Shown: piece after piece, positions 1 through 6,028 of the stretch
Position numbering within the stretch: position 1 is the stretch's first letter
Layout of the letters: each line of letters starts with the position of its first letter
From: Ruminococcaceae bacterium UBA1865
Lineage (GTDB): Bacteria; Bacillota; Clostridia; Oscillospirales; Acutalibacteraceae
Reading direction: 5' to 3'
Length of the DNA: 7,526 bases
NCBI GenBank assembly: GCA_002338255.1
Contig: DDHX01000047.1
Location: 13,140-20,665 of the forward strand
The notes under the pieces: model-generated
The model's input: only the letters and a program-made list of their open reading frames with translations
The model's database searches: none
Told to the model about the DNA's origin: nothing
Translations under genes and position numbers: made by a program

Positions 1-63
1 ATGCCTTTTGTAATCGATAGTATTATCATTATAATCACTTATCATAAAAAAAGTAAAGTAAAT

Positions 64-96
64 AAAAAGAGCGCTCCGCAAAACGCGAAGCGCCTC
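64..96 (-). terminator. Intrinsic terminator of the XRE regulator gene
   Basis: Read on the minus strand, an 11-12 bp GC-rich stem (arms 85-96 and 69-79, with one bulged base and one G-U pair) closes a loop at 80-84 and is followed at once by five T residues (64-68 on the plus strand). It begins 14 bases after the stop codon of the minus-strand regulator. The plus-strand side lacks a T run, so it should work only in the minus direction. Bases 1-63 further left are AT-rich and show no supported feature. Confidence 0.8.
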
Positions 97-110
97 AACT
101 TACCCTAAAA

Positions 111-359
111 TTATTTTTCCCTGCCTAAAAGCCAATCCACGGAAACATTGAGAATGTTGGCCAATGCAGAAAGTTCAAAGTCCGTAACATAACGGATTTG
201 TCCTTCCAACTTTGATAAGCCAGAGGCATTCATATCAACTCCATTGACTTGAAGCTGTGCCAAAAGTTCTTTTTGCTTCATGCCCTGGTTTTTACGTGCC
301 ATCTCAACGCGTGCACCAACTAAATTACGAGTGCCAAGTGCTTGTTTGCGTAATCTCAC
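111..359 (-). CDS. Small XRE-family helix-turn-helix transcriptional regulator
   Basis: A predicted cytoplasmic DNA-binding protein of 82 residues that is essentially one XRE/Cro-type helix-turn-helix domain. Helix 1 is near residues 12-24, helix 2 near 28-37 (KQKELLAQLQ), and the recognition helix near 44-53 (NASGLSKLEG). The fold closes with the typical SVDWLLG ending. There is no partner, sensor or enzyme domain, so a ligand cannot be named. I chose the GTG at 357-359 because GGGGGAG (369-375) lies 9 bases upstream. The ATG at 366-368 abuts that site with no spacer, and the ATG at 405-407 has no ribosome binding site; it would give 98 residues. The gene diverges from pncB and has its own terminator, so it is a single-gene transcript. 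Repeats in its upstream region suggest autoregulation, which is inference. The family assignment is secure; the target genes are unknown. Confidence 0.85.
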   Translation of the reverse strand: MRLRKQALGTRNLVGARVEMARKNQGMKQKELLAQLQVNGVDMNASGLSKLEGQIRYVTDFELSALANILNVSVDWLLGREK

Positions 360-427
360 TGAATTCATCTCCCCCACATATTTTGTTTTAGCGCATACAT
401 ATTCCATCTATAAACAGTGCTTCGACT

Positions 428-477
428 AAATTTCCTGGAAATTTACAAATTATTGGAAATTCACAGATCTAAATTCC
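428..477. promoter_or_regulatory. Candidate operator: GGAAATT repeat cluster
   Basis: A perfect dyad AAATTTCC-T-GGAAATTT lies at 428-444. The sequence TGGAAATTTACA (436-447) recurs as TGGAAATTCACA at 454-465, exactly 18 bases away with one mismatch, and a further inverted half-copy AAATTCC is at 471-477. Repeated dyads between a small HTH regulator gene and its divergent neighbour are the usual form of a repressor operator. The cluster overlaps the -35 of the rightward promoter at 460-488 and lies just downstream of the leftward one. That the XRE protein binds here is inference. Confidence 0.45.
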
Positions 478-488
478 GTCGTTATAAT
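460..488 (+). promoter_or_regulatory. Candidate rightward promoter P1 upstream of pncB
   Basis: TTCACA (460-465), a 17-base spacer and a perfect TATAAT (483-488). Its -35 falls inside the GGAAATT repeat cluster, and its -10 sits only a few bases from the leftward -10, so the two divergent promoters would compete. A transcript from here would carry a leader of roughly 330 bases before pncB. Confidence 0.4.
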
Positions 489-490
489 AT

Positions 491-519
491 AGTATAATAT
501 CTTATTGTTTAAAATGCAA
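491..519 (-). promoter_or_regulatory. Candidate promoter for the XRE regulator
   Basis: Minus strand: TTGCAT (519-514), a 17-base spacer, then TATACT (496-491), a good sigma-A -10 with a weak -35. Transcription would start near 484, leaving a leader of about 125 bases that crosses the GGAAATT repeat cluster. This is a pattern match only. Confidence 0.4.
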
Positions 520-610
520 TAAAAAATAAAAAAAATTCACAAAAAAAGGCATTTATTTTTAGTTTATTAATTTTTTGTTTAAAAATTTTGCTGAAAAATT
601 CTTTTGTTAT

Positions 611-639
611 TTGTTATTTTGCCATAACCTTGTTATAAT
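611..639 (+). promoter_or_regulatory. Candidate pncB promoter P2 with extended -10
   Basis: TTGTTA (611-616), a 17-base spacer and TATAAT (634-639), preceded by TG one base upstream (631-632), the extended -10 arrangement. Transcription would begin near 646, giving pncB a leader of about 180 bases. Of the two rightward candidates this is closer to the gene and has the extended -10, so I prefer it. Confidence 0.5.
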
Positions 640-645
640 ATTCCT

Positions 646-826
646 AAATATTAATTTTTTATTCGAAAAGACATATTTTCATTTATCTGTAAAATTAACC
701 GGGAACGCAAATATTACGATTAAGAGGTGTGCGCCGCACCGGTTCACGATTCCGTACCATTCTTTTCGAAAGCCATTCGCACAGTTGAAGTAAGCAAAAT
801 TTGATAATTTATTGGAGCTGAATAAA
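646..826 (+). promoter_or_regulatory. Possible structured 5' leader of pncB
   Basis: A perfect 10-bp inverted repeat, TTCGAAAAGA (662-671) with TCTTTTCGAA (761-770), could close an 89-base domain. Inside it, AACCGG (697-702) can pair with CCGGTT (739-744). A competing hairpin, GGTGTG (726-731) with CGCACC (735-740, one G-U pair), uses some of the same bases, so two folds exclude each other. No T-rich terminator follows, so any control would act on translation or RNA stability. It does not match a riboswitch class I recognise, including the NAD-sensing ones as I remember them. The rest of 500-645 is very AT-rich and shows only the promoter candidates listed. Confidence 0.3.
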
Positions 827-2284
827 ATGAAGAAACAGAGCGGATTAAAAACCAATCTGACCATGCTGACCGATTTCTATGAAATCACCATGGCCAACGG
901 CTACTTCAAAAACGGTTATAAGGATACGATTGTCTATTTCGACATGTTTTTCCGTCATGTACCCAATGACGGCGGTTATGCAATTATGGCTGGTGTTCAG
1001 CAGGTTGTGGAATACATTGAAGAACTCGAATTTACACCTGAGGACATTGAGTATCTTAGAAACTGCAAGATTTTCAGTGAGGACTTTATCCAATATCTTG
1101 CGGACTTTCAATTCACCTGCGATGTTTGGGCCGTGCCGGAGGGTACTCCAATTTTTCCTGTCGAGCCGATTGTGACGGTACGTGGGCCGGTAATTCAGGC
1201 ACAGTTTATTGAAACAATGATTTTGCTGTGCATCAACCATCAAAGCCTGATTGCGACAAAAGCCAACAGGATTGTCCGTGCAGCGGAGGGCAGGACGGTT
1301 ATGGAGTTCGGGTCACGTCGTGCGCAGGGCCCGGACGGAGCCATTTTGGGTGCGAGAGCTGCTTTCATCGGTGGATGCAGCGGTACAGCCTGCACCATCT
1401 GCGACCGTGATTACGGTGTTCCGGCACTGGGCACAATGGCGCACAGCTGGGTGCAGCTCTTCGACAGCGAATTGGATGCTTTCCGTGCTTACGCCAAGGA
1501 GTACCCGGGTCAGTGCACGTTATTGGTCGATACCTACAATGTTTTGAAATCGGGTATTCCAAATGCGATTCAAGTATTTAATGAGGTGCTTCTTCCGCTC
1601 GGTTTCCGTCCTGCGGGAATCCGTATTGACAGCGGAGATATCACCTATCTTTCCCACAAAGCGCGTAAGATGCTTGACGCTGCCGGATTTGAAGACTGTA
1701 AAATCTGTGCTTCAAATTCACTCGATGAGTATATAATACGCGATATGCTGATGCAAGGTGCATGTGTGGACAGCTTTGGCGTGGGCGAGCGCCTGATTAC
1801 TTCGGCGAGTGAACCTGTATTCGGCGGAGTTTATAAGCTGAGCGGCGTGGAGGACAAGCAGGGAAACGTTATTCCAAGAATTAAAATCAGTGAAAATGTG
1901 TCGAAGATTACTACACCCTGCTTTAAAAACCTGTGGAGGCTTTTTGACCGCGAAAGCGGCAAAGCGATCGCCGACGTAATCACACTGCACGACGAAGTGA
2001 TTGACGACACGAAGCAGTATGCGCTTTTTGACCCGGACCACGTGTGGAAGCGTAAAATTGTTAAGAATTTCCGGGCGGTTGAGTTACGCCCAAAGCTGTT
2101 TGAAAACGGAAAAAGTCTGGTGCAGCCGCGTGATTTGAATGAAATTAAAGAGTATTGCTTGCAGCAGGTGGACACGCTCTGGGATGAGGTCACCCGTTTT
2201 GAGAACCCACATCAGTATTATGTGGATTTATCACAGAAGCTTTGGAATGAAAAAAACCGCTTAATTTCTGAGCATAGCTTATGA
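827..2284 (+). CDS. pncB: Nicotinate phosphoribosyltransferase (NAPRTase)
   Basis: A cytoplasmic enzyme that condenses nicotinate with PRPP, with ATP hydrolysis, to give nicotinate mononucleotide, the entry step of NAD salvage (Preiss-Handler pathway). The 485-residue length fits bacterial NAPRTases. Family signatures in order: TDFYEITMANGYF (residues 15-27) at the N-terminus; EFGSRRAQGPDGA (160-172); GTMAHSWV (202-209), whose His206 corresponds to the phosphorylated active-site histidine; DTYNVLKSGIPNA (235-247); RIDSGD (266-271), part of the phosphate-binding barrel; and DSFGVGERL (315-323). I start at the ATG at 827 because GGAG (814-817) sits 9 bases upstream; an in-frame TTG at 812 overlaps that site and is not needed. 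The gene stands alone between its AT-rich leader and rnpB. No terminator is visible after its stop. Pyridine-salvage control is plausible but no known NiaR-type operator was recognised. Confidence 0.96.
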   Translation: MKKQSGLKTNLTMLTDFYEITMANGYFKNGYKDTIVYFDMFFRHVPNDGGYAIMAGVQQVVEYIEELEFTPEDIEYLRNCKIFSEDFIQYLADFQFTCDVWAVPEGTPIFPVEPIVTVRGPVIQAQFIETMILLCINHQSLIATKANRIVRAAEGRTVMEFGSRRAQGPDGAILGARAAFIGGCSGTACTICDRDYGVPALGTMAHSWVQLFDSELDAFRAYAKEYPGQCTLLVDTYNVLKSGIPNAIQVFNEVLLPLGFRPAGIRIDSGDITYLSHKARKMLDAAGFEDCKICASNSLDEYIIRDMLMQGACVDSFGVGERLITSASEPVFGGVYKLSGVEDKQGNVIPRIKISENVSKITTPCFKNLWRLFDRESGKAIADVITLHDEVIDDTKQYALFDPDHVWKRKIVKNFRAVELRPKLFENGKSLVQPRDLNEIKEYCLQQVDTLWDEVTRFENPHQYYVDLSQKLWNEKNRLISEHSL

Positions 2285-2322
2285 TTTGCAATGGTATGTA
2301 TTTACAATTGATTGCTTATAGG

Positions 2323-2351
2323 TTGACAGATTCGTAAAAATAAATTAAAAT
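2323..2351 (+). promoter_or_regulatory. rnpB promoter
   Basis: A perfect TTGACA (2323-2328), a 17-base spacer and TAAAAT (2346-2351). The expected start, about 7 bases after the -10, is 2358-2359, which coincides with the first base pair of RNase P helix P1. This agreement supports both the promoter and the RNA boundary. Confidence 0.85.
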
Positions 2352-2357
2352 AAGCGT

Positions 2358-2702
2358 TGCGAGCAGGCTGAACAGCTGCGGACACAGCTCGAAAGGGCGT
2401 GCCCGAGGAAAGTCCGAGCTCCACAGGGCAGGAATAACGGCTAACGGCCGCCGGGGGCAACCCCAGGGAAAGTGCAACAGAGATATACCGCCGGAAACGG
2501 TAAGGATGGAAAGGCGAGGTAAGAGCTCACCAGCGTGCGGGAGACCGCGCGGCTCTGCAAACCCTATTCGGAGCAACACCGCAGAGGGACTTTATGCGTC
2601 GGCCCGGCGCGTCCCGAGAAGGTGGCACTGAGCCGTGATGGCAACATCCGGCCAAGATAGATGGCTGTTCACGACAGAACTCGGCTTACAGGCCTGGTCG
2701 TA
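2358..2702 (+). ncRNA. rnpB: RNase P RNA, bacterial class A
   Basis: The catalytic RNA of ribonuclease P, which with the RnpA protein removes 5' leaders from tRNA precursors. The conserved blocks are present in order: GAGGAAAGTCCGAGCTCC (2405-2422); AGGGAAAGTGCAACAGAGA (2465-2483); the GGTAAGAGCTCACC segment (about 2518-2531); GCAAACCC near 2557-2564; and the 3' block with GATGGCTGTTCACGACAGAA (about 2660-2679) followed by CTCGGCTTACAGGCC. The ends pair as helix P1: TGCGAGCAGGC (2358-2368) with GCCTGGTCGTA (2692-2702), with one internal G-G mismatch. The length of about 345 bases and the layout fit class A rather than the Bacillus class B form. The boundaries are set by P1 and by the promoter; the true 3' end may extend a few bases into 2703-2712. 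Confidence 0.97.
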
Positions 2703-2712
2703 CCAAAAAGAT

Positions 2713-2740
2713 AAAAACCCGCTGTTACAGCGGGCTTTTT
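2713..2740 (+). terminator. Intrinsic terminator of rnpB
   Basis: A perfect 7-bp stem, CCCGCTG (2718-2724) with CAGCGGG (2728-2734), closes a TTA loop and is followed by CTTTTT. The preceding A run (2713-2717) extends the stem and would also let it act in reverse. It separates rnpB from the electron-transfer operon and may also end any pncB read-through. Confidence 0.93.
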
Positions 2741-2812
2741 CATTCAAAATGCTGCAATAGCACTTTAAAGCGCTGATGTTTAGCGTTAGAAGTAGTCGTT
2801 TTTGGTTGGGGA

Positions 2813-2824
2813 AAATTGCAATTT
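2813..2824. promoter_or_regulatory. Perfect 12-bp palindrome upstream of the ndh2 promoter
   Basis: AAATTGCAATTT is its own reverse complement and ends 13 bases before the -35 of the operon promoter. The position suits an activator or repressor site. A short AT-rich palindrome can arise by chance, and no known regulator motif was recognised. Confidence 0.25.
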
Positions 2825-2837
2825 CAAAAAAATGTTA

Positions 2838-2866
2838 TTGAACTAAGGCGAATATTAGGTTATAAT
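2838..2866 (+). promoter_or_regulatory. Promoter of the ndh2-dmkB-dmkA-eetA-eetB operon
   Basis: TTGAAC (2838-2843), exactly 17 bases, and TATAAT (2861-2866), a strong housekeeping-type promoter. A second TATAAT begins two bases after the first ends (2868-2873), so the start may shift. Transcription from the first would begin near 2873 and give a leader of about 80 bases. The leader contains ACAGTCACTGT (2900-2910), a perfect dyad around one base, which could be a regulator site. Bases 2741-2837 hold no gene. Confidence 0.75.
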
Positions 2867-2952
2867 GTATAATACTCAAACACAAAAAATGTGGTGGCGA
2901 CAGTCACTGTTTGATTCCATTCACAAATAAAATACATGCAAAGAGGATAGCT

Positions 2953-5034
2953 ATGGAGAAAAGAATTGTTATCATAGGCGCCGGTTATGCCGGAATATTG
3001 ACAGCGAAAAAGTTAGCAAAAAGATGTAAACATAATGATGACGTGAAAATTACGATCATCGATAGAAATCCGTTCCACACGATGCTGACTGAGCTTCACG
3101 AAGTAGCGGCCAATCGTGTTGACGAAGATAGCATCAAGATTAGTCTTCAAAAAGTTTTTGCACGAAGAAAAGTGGACGTAAAACTCGATACGGTTCAATC
3201 GATTGACTTTGATCAGAGGATTGTTGTTGGAACGAATGAAAATTACGGCTATGATTATCTTGTGCTTGCTGCAGGCTCCAAGCCGACTTTCTTCGGTGTG
3301 CCGGGAGCACAGGAGTTTGCTTACAAGCTTTGGTCATACGATGACGCGGTGATCTTAAAAGAGCATATTCACGACTGCTTCAGAAAAGCTGCGCGTGAAA
3401 CCAACCTTGAAGAAAAGAAAAGAATATTGACTTTCTACATTGTCGGTGCCGGATTTACCGGAGTTGAAACAGTGGGTGAAATAGCAGAATACGTACCTGT
3501 GCTCTGTGATCAATTTGAAATTGACAGATCGCTTGTTACGATTTTTGATGTAGATATTCTTGACAGGGTCGTTCCGGTTTTACCTGAAAAATTATCCGAG
3601 AAAATTGAAAAGCGTCTTACTAAAATGCATGTTACAGTAAGACTCAAGGCCGGTGTGTGCAGCATTGGTGAAGATTTTATTGAAATGAAAATAGGCGATG
3701 CATGTGTTCGTGAAAGTGCCGGAACCGTTATTTGGACGGCCGGAATCGAAAGCTCCGAAATCTCAGGCGAGGCTGCAAAAACCCTTCAGTCCGCAAGAAG
3801 AGGGCGCATTGTAACCGACCAATACTTGCGTTCTGTGGACAATGACAGCGTTTTCGTTATTGGCGATAACATCTTATATACCCCGGAAGGCGAAAAAATG
3901 CCGGTTCCGCAGTTGGTTGAAAACTGCGAACAGAGCGCTGATACTGCCGCCACGAACATTACTTGCGCAGTTACCGGTACAGGCGAAATGGTAGCATACA
4001 AACCGAAATTCCACGGCGTCATGGTTTGTGTAGGCGGACGGTATGGTGTTGCCCGCGTTGGAACACCGAATCATATGTTTAACCTTCCTTCTTTTCTTGC
4101 TATGTTTGCAAAACATTTTATCAATATCATTTATTTTATTCAAGTACTTGGCTGGAATAAAATCTTCAATTATATGAAGCATGAGTTCTTTACGATTCGG
4201 CATGACAGGAGCTTTGTAGGCGGTCATTTTTCCAACAAAACGCCAAGTTTTCTGCTGGTTGCGCTTAGAATGTGGCTTGGTGCGGTTTGGCTCTATGAAG
4301 GAATCATGAAGATTGTTGAGGGATGGTTTAACTCGCCTCAACTGACCGGTTTCTTCAACGGCGCAAACGGTTGGTACAATACCATTTTGAACGCTGCTTC
4401 GGGTGCCGCGGCTGCTCCTGACGCTACAAGCAGTGCAACAACAACCGCAGCGGTAACGGGCGCAGCAACAGTTGTGCATGCGGTAGCCGGCACAGCGGTG
4501 GCGGCGATTGACGCCATCTCCTCTGCAACAACCGGAGCTGCCAATGCAGCCGGTGGAGCAGCCGGTGCGGCAGCCAAAGCGGTTGGACAGGTACTGATGA
4601 ATTTTAGCTTTCTCGGATGGTTCCAGGTGATTTTTGTCAGCGGAAAAGAACTGGCAAAGTCAACAATAAACGATTTGGCCTTTAAGCTTGATGTTCCATT
4701 AATGAACTGGTTTGTCAATGGATTTATTCTTCCGAATAAGACGGTTCAGATGTTCATGCAGATTAGCATTGTGATTTTAGAAATTTTAATCGGCCTATCT
4801 CTGTTAGGCGGCCTGTTCACAACCCTTTCCTCCGGACTTTCTTTGATTCTTGAAGTGATGTTTGTGTGCACAACTGGTTTGTACCTAAGCACCTTCTGGA
4901 TGATTTTTGCCGCGATCGCAGTTTTGATCGGTGGCGGAAGGGTATTCGGATTTGACTATTACGTGTTACCGGCTTTAAAAAGACAATGGAAAAAATTAGG
5001 TTTTGTAAGAAAGTTATATATTTACAATGATTAA
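2953..5034 (+). CDS. ndh2: NADH dehydrogenase type II (NAD(P)/FAD-dependent oxidoreductase) fused to a DoxX-like membrane domain
   Basis: A 693-residue, membrane-attached NADH:quinone oxidoreductase (non-pumping NDH-2 type). Residues 1-375 form the two-dinucleotide-fold catalytic part: FAD motif GAGYAG (9-14), AAGS near 106-109, NADH motif GAGFTG (165-170), and the C-terminal FAD contact VIGDN (302-306). Residues 380-400 resemble the amphipathic membrane helix of NDH-2. Residues 432-455, 598-620, 622-645 and 646-661 are hydrophobic and form a DoxX-like four-helix tail with a basic C-terminus (KRQWKK). Between the first two helices lies an Ala/Thr/Ser-rich insert (about 480-545) holding DATSSATT (490-497) and DAISSATT (520-527), which resemble ApbE flavinylation sites. 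The start is the ATG after AAGAGG (2941-2946); an in-frame TTG at 2911 has no such site. It leads the operon and overlaps the next gene. By context it is the FLEET-type NADH dehydrogenase. Ordinary NDH-2 proteins have about 400 residues. Confidence 0.9.
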   Translation: MEKRIVIIGAGYAGILTAKKLAKRCKHNDDVKITIIDRNPFHTMLTELHEVAANRVDEDSIKISLQKVFARRKVDVKLDTVQSIDFDQRIVVGTNENYGYDYLVLAAGSKPTFFGVPGAQEFAYKLWSYDDAVILKEHIHDCFRKAARETNLEEKKRILTFYIVGAGFTGVETVGEIAEYVPVLCDQFEIDRSLVTIFDVDILDRVVPVLPEKLSEKIEKRLTKMHVTVRLKAGVCSIGEDFIEMKIGDACVRESAGTVIWTAGIESSEISGEAAKTLQSARRGRIVTDQYLRSVDNDSVFVIGDNILYTPEGEKMPVPQLVENCEQSADTAATNITCAVTGTGEMVAYKPKFHGVMVCVGGRYGVARVGTPNHMFNLPSFLAMFAKHFINIIYFIQVLGWNKIFNYMKHEFFTIRHDRSFVGGHFSNKTPSFLLVALRMWLGAVWLYEGIMKIVEGWFNSPQLTGFFNGANGWYNTILNAASGAAAAPDATSSATTTAAVTGAATVVHAVAGTAVAAIDAISSATTGAANAAGGAAGAAAKAVGQVLMNFSFLGWFQVIFVSGKELAKSTINDLAFKLDVPLMNWFVNGFILPNKTVQMFMQISIVILEILIGLSLLGGLFTTLSSGLSLILEVMFVCTTGLYLSTFWMIFAAIAVLIGGGRVFGFDYYVLPALKRQWKKLGFVRKLYIYND

Positions 5035-6013
5035 TGAAAATGTAACAAAAAATGATACCGTTGTATTTGTGACCTTTGACGATGCGCTTGAACTTGTAAA
5101 GGCCGAGGTGGACAGAACGCTGTCCGCCTCGCCAAAAATCATTCGCACATACACAGAGCATTTAACGCTCTCAAGGGGTAAATTTATCAGAGCAATCTCC
5201 TTGTTGGCTTGTGCGGAAAACAAAGACGGTCTGATTCATCCCAATGCGATTAAATTAGCCGCGTCGGTTGAGCTTTTGCACCTTGCTACCCTTGTGCATG
5301 ATGATGTGATTGACAATGCGAAAACGCGCAGGGGAGTTGTAACGCTCCAAAAGAAGTATGGGAAAAAGACAGCGGTTATTTGCGGCGACTATCTTTTGTG
5401 TGTGTCGCTTCAGCACGCTTCATCCATCTCAAATAAGAAGGATTATCTTGATTTTGAAATACCGGACTATATGAACAGGGTTTGTCTTGGGGAAATAAAG
5501 CAGAACATGAACAACGGAAACGTGGATCTTTCGGTTTACAACTACCTCAAGATTATTTCCGGTAAAACCGCCGCCCTGTTTGAAGCTTCTTTTTACGCGG
5601 GAGCCGTCCTGTGTGAGGACGCAAAGGATGAAATCAAACAATATATGCGCCTTGGGCGCTGTATGGGTATGATTTTTCAGTTGTCGGATGATTGCATCGA
5701 TTTTGAAGCGTCTCCAGAACTTGCTAAGAAGCCTGTTCAATCTGATTTTGAACAGGGAGTCATTACGCTTCCCCTCATCCATGCCTTTCAGAAGCGCGAT
5801 GGTTTTAAAGAAAAGGCTAAGGCAAACGAGGTTTCTCGAAGTGAGATTAATGCTGCTGTGTTTGAAACAGGCGGCCTGAGTTATACCCGTATGGTCTCAA
5901 AAAAATATTACAATAAGGCATTGAATATTCTTGATAAGCTCAATGCGAGTGAAGATAAAAAAGCAAGGTTGGTTCTTATTTTAGACAGAGTTTATAACGG
6001 ATTGAAGAAATGA
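5027..6013 (+). CDS. dmkB: Polyprenyl diphosphate synthase (HepT/DmkB-like)
   Basis: A trans-isoprenyl diphosphate synthase of 328 residues that extends allylic diphosphates with isopentenyl diphosphate; here it probably makes the side chain of a demethylmenaquinone. Visible motifs: RGKFIR (50-55), a variant of the GGKxxR substrate site; the first Asp-rich motif DDVIDNAKTRRG (92-103); GDYLL (120-124); and the second Asp-rich motif DDCID (221-225) in FQLSDDCIDFE. Small residues four and five positions before the first Asp motif (Ala87, Thr88) fit a long-chain product, as in heptaprenyl synthases; the exact length is inference. The start codon overlaps the end of the upstream gene by 8 bases and has no clear ribosome binding site, so translation is probably coupled. 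The dmkB symbol rests on context beside ndh2, dmkA and eetA; the housekeeping hepT remains an alternative. Confidence 0.9.
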   Translation: MINENVTKNDTVVFVTFDDALELVKAEVDRTLSASPKIIRTYTEHLTLSRGKFIRAISLLACAENKDGLIHPNAIKLAASVELLHLATLVHDDVIDNAKTRRGVVTLQKKYGKKTAVICGDYLLCVSLQHASSISNKKDYLDFEIPDYMNRVCLGEIKQNMNNGNVDLSVYNYLKIISGKTAALFEASFYAGAVLCEDAKDEIKQYMRLGRCMGMIFQLSDDCIDFEASPELAKKPVQSDFEQGVITLPLIHAFQKRDGFKEKAKANEVSRSEINAAVFETGGLSYTRMVSKKYYNKALNILDKLNASEDKKARLVLILDRVYNGLKK

Positions 6014-6028
6014 TTCTCGGAGACAAAT

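Noticed and set aside
1..108. Plus-strand reading frame of 35 codons from an ATG at base 1
   Set aside because: It runs through the minus-strand terminator hairpin, is Lys/Ile-rich as expected from AT-rich DNA, and its ribosome binding site cannot be seen.
689..745. Resemblance of GGGAACGCAAA in the pncB leader to part of a c-di-GMP-I riboswitch
   Set aside because: Only a short string is similar; the second conserved half and the receptor-tetraloop arrangement are absent.
575..793. Plus-strand frame of 72 codons upstream of pncB
   Set aside because: It starts with TTG without a ribosome binding site, covers the AT-rich promoter and leader, and shows no protein-like features.
2316..2579. 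Minus-strand frame of 87 codons across rnpB
   Set aside because: It lies antisense to a clear RNase P RNA whose conservation explains the sequence.
2765..2778. Partial catabolite-control (cre-like) site TTAAAGCGCTGATG
   Set aside because: Only the core AAAGCGCT fits; the outer half does not match, and it lies about 100 bases before the expected start.
3874..4718. Long minus-strand open frames opposite ndh2 (201 and 126 codons)
   Set aside because: They are shadows of the coding strand; the Ala-rich stretch lacks stops on the reverse strand because of its GC-rich repeated codons.
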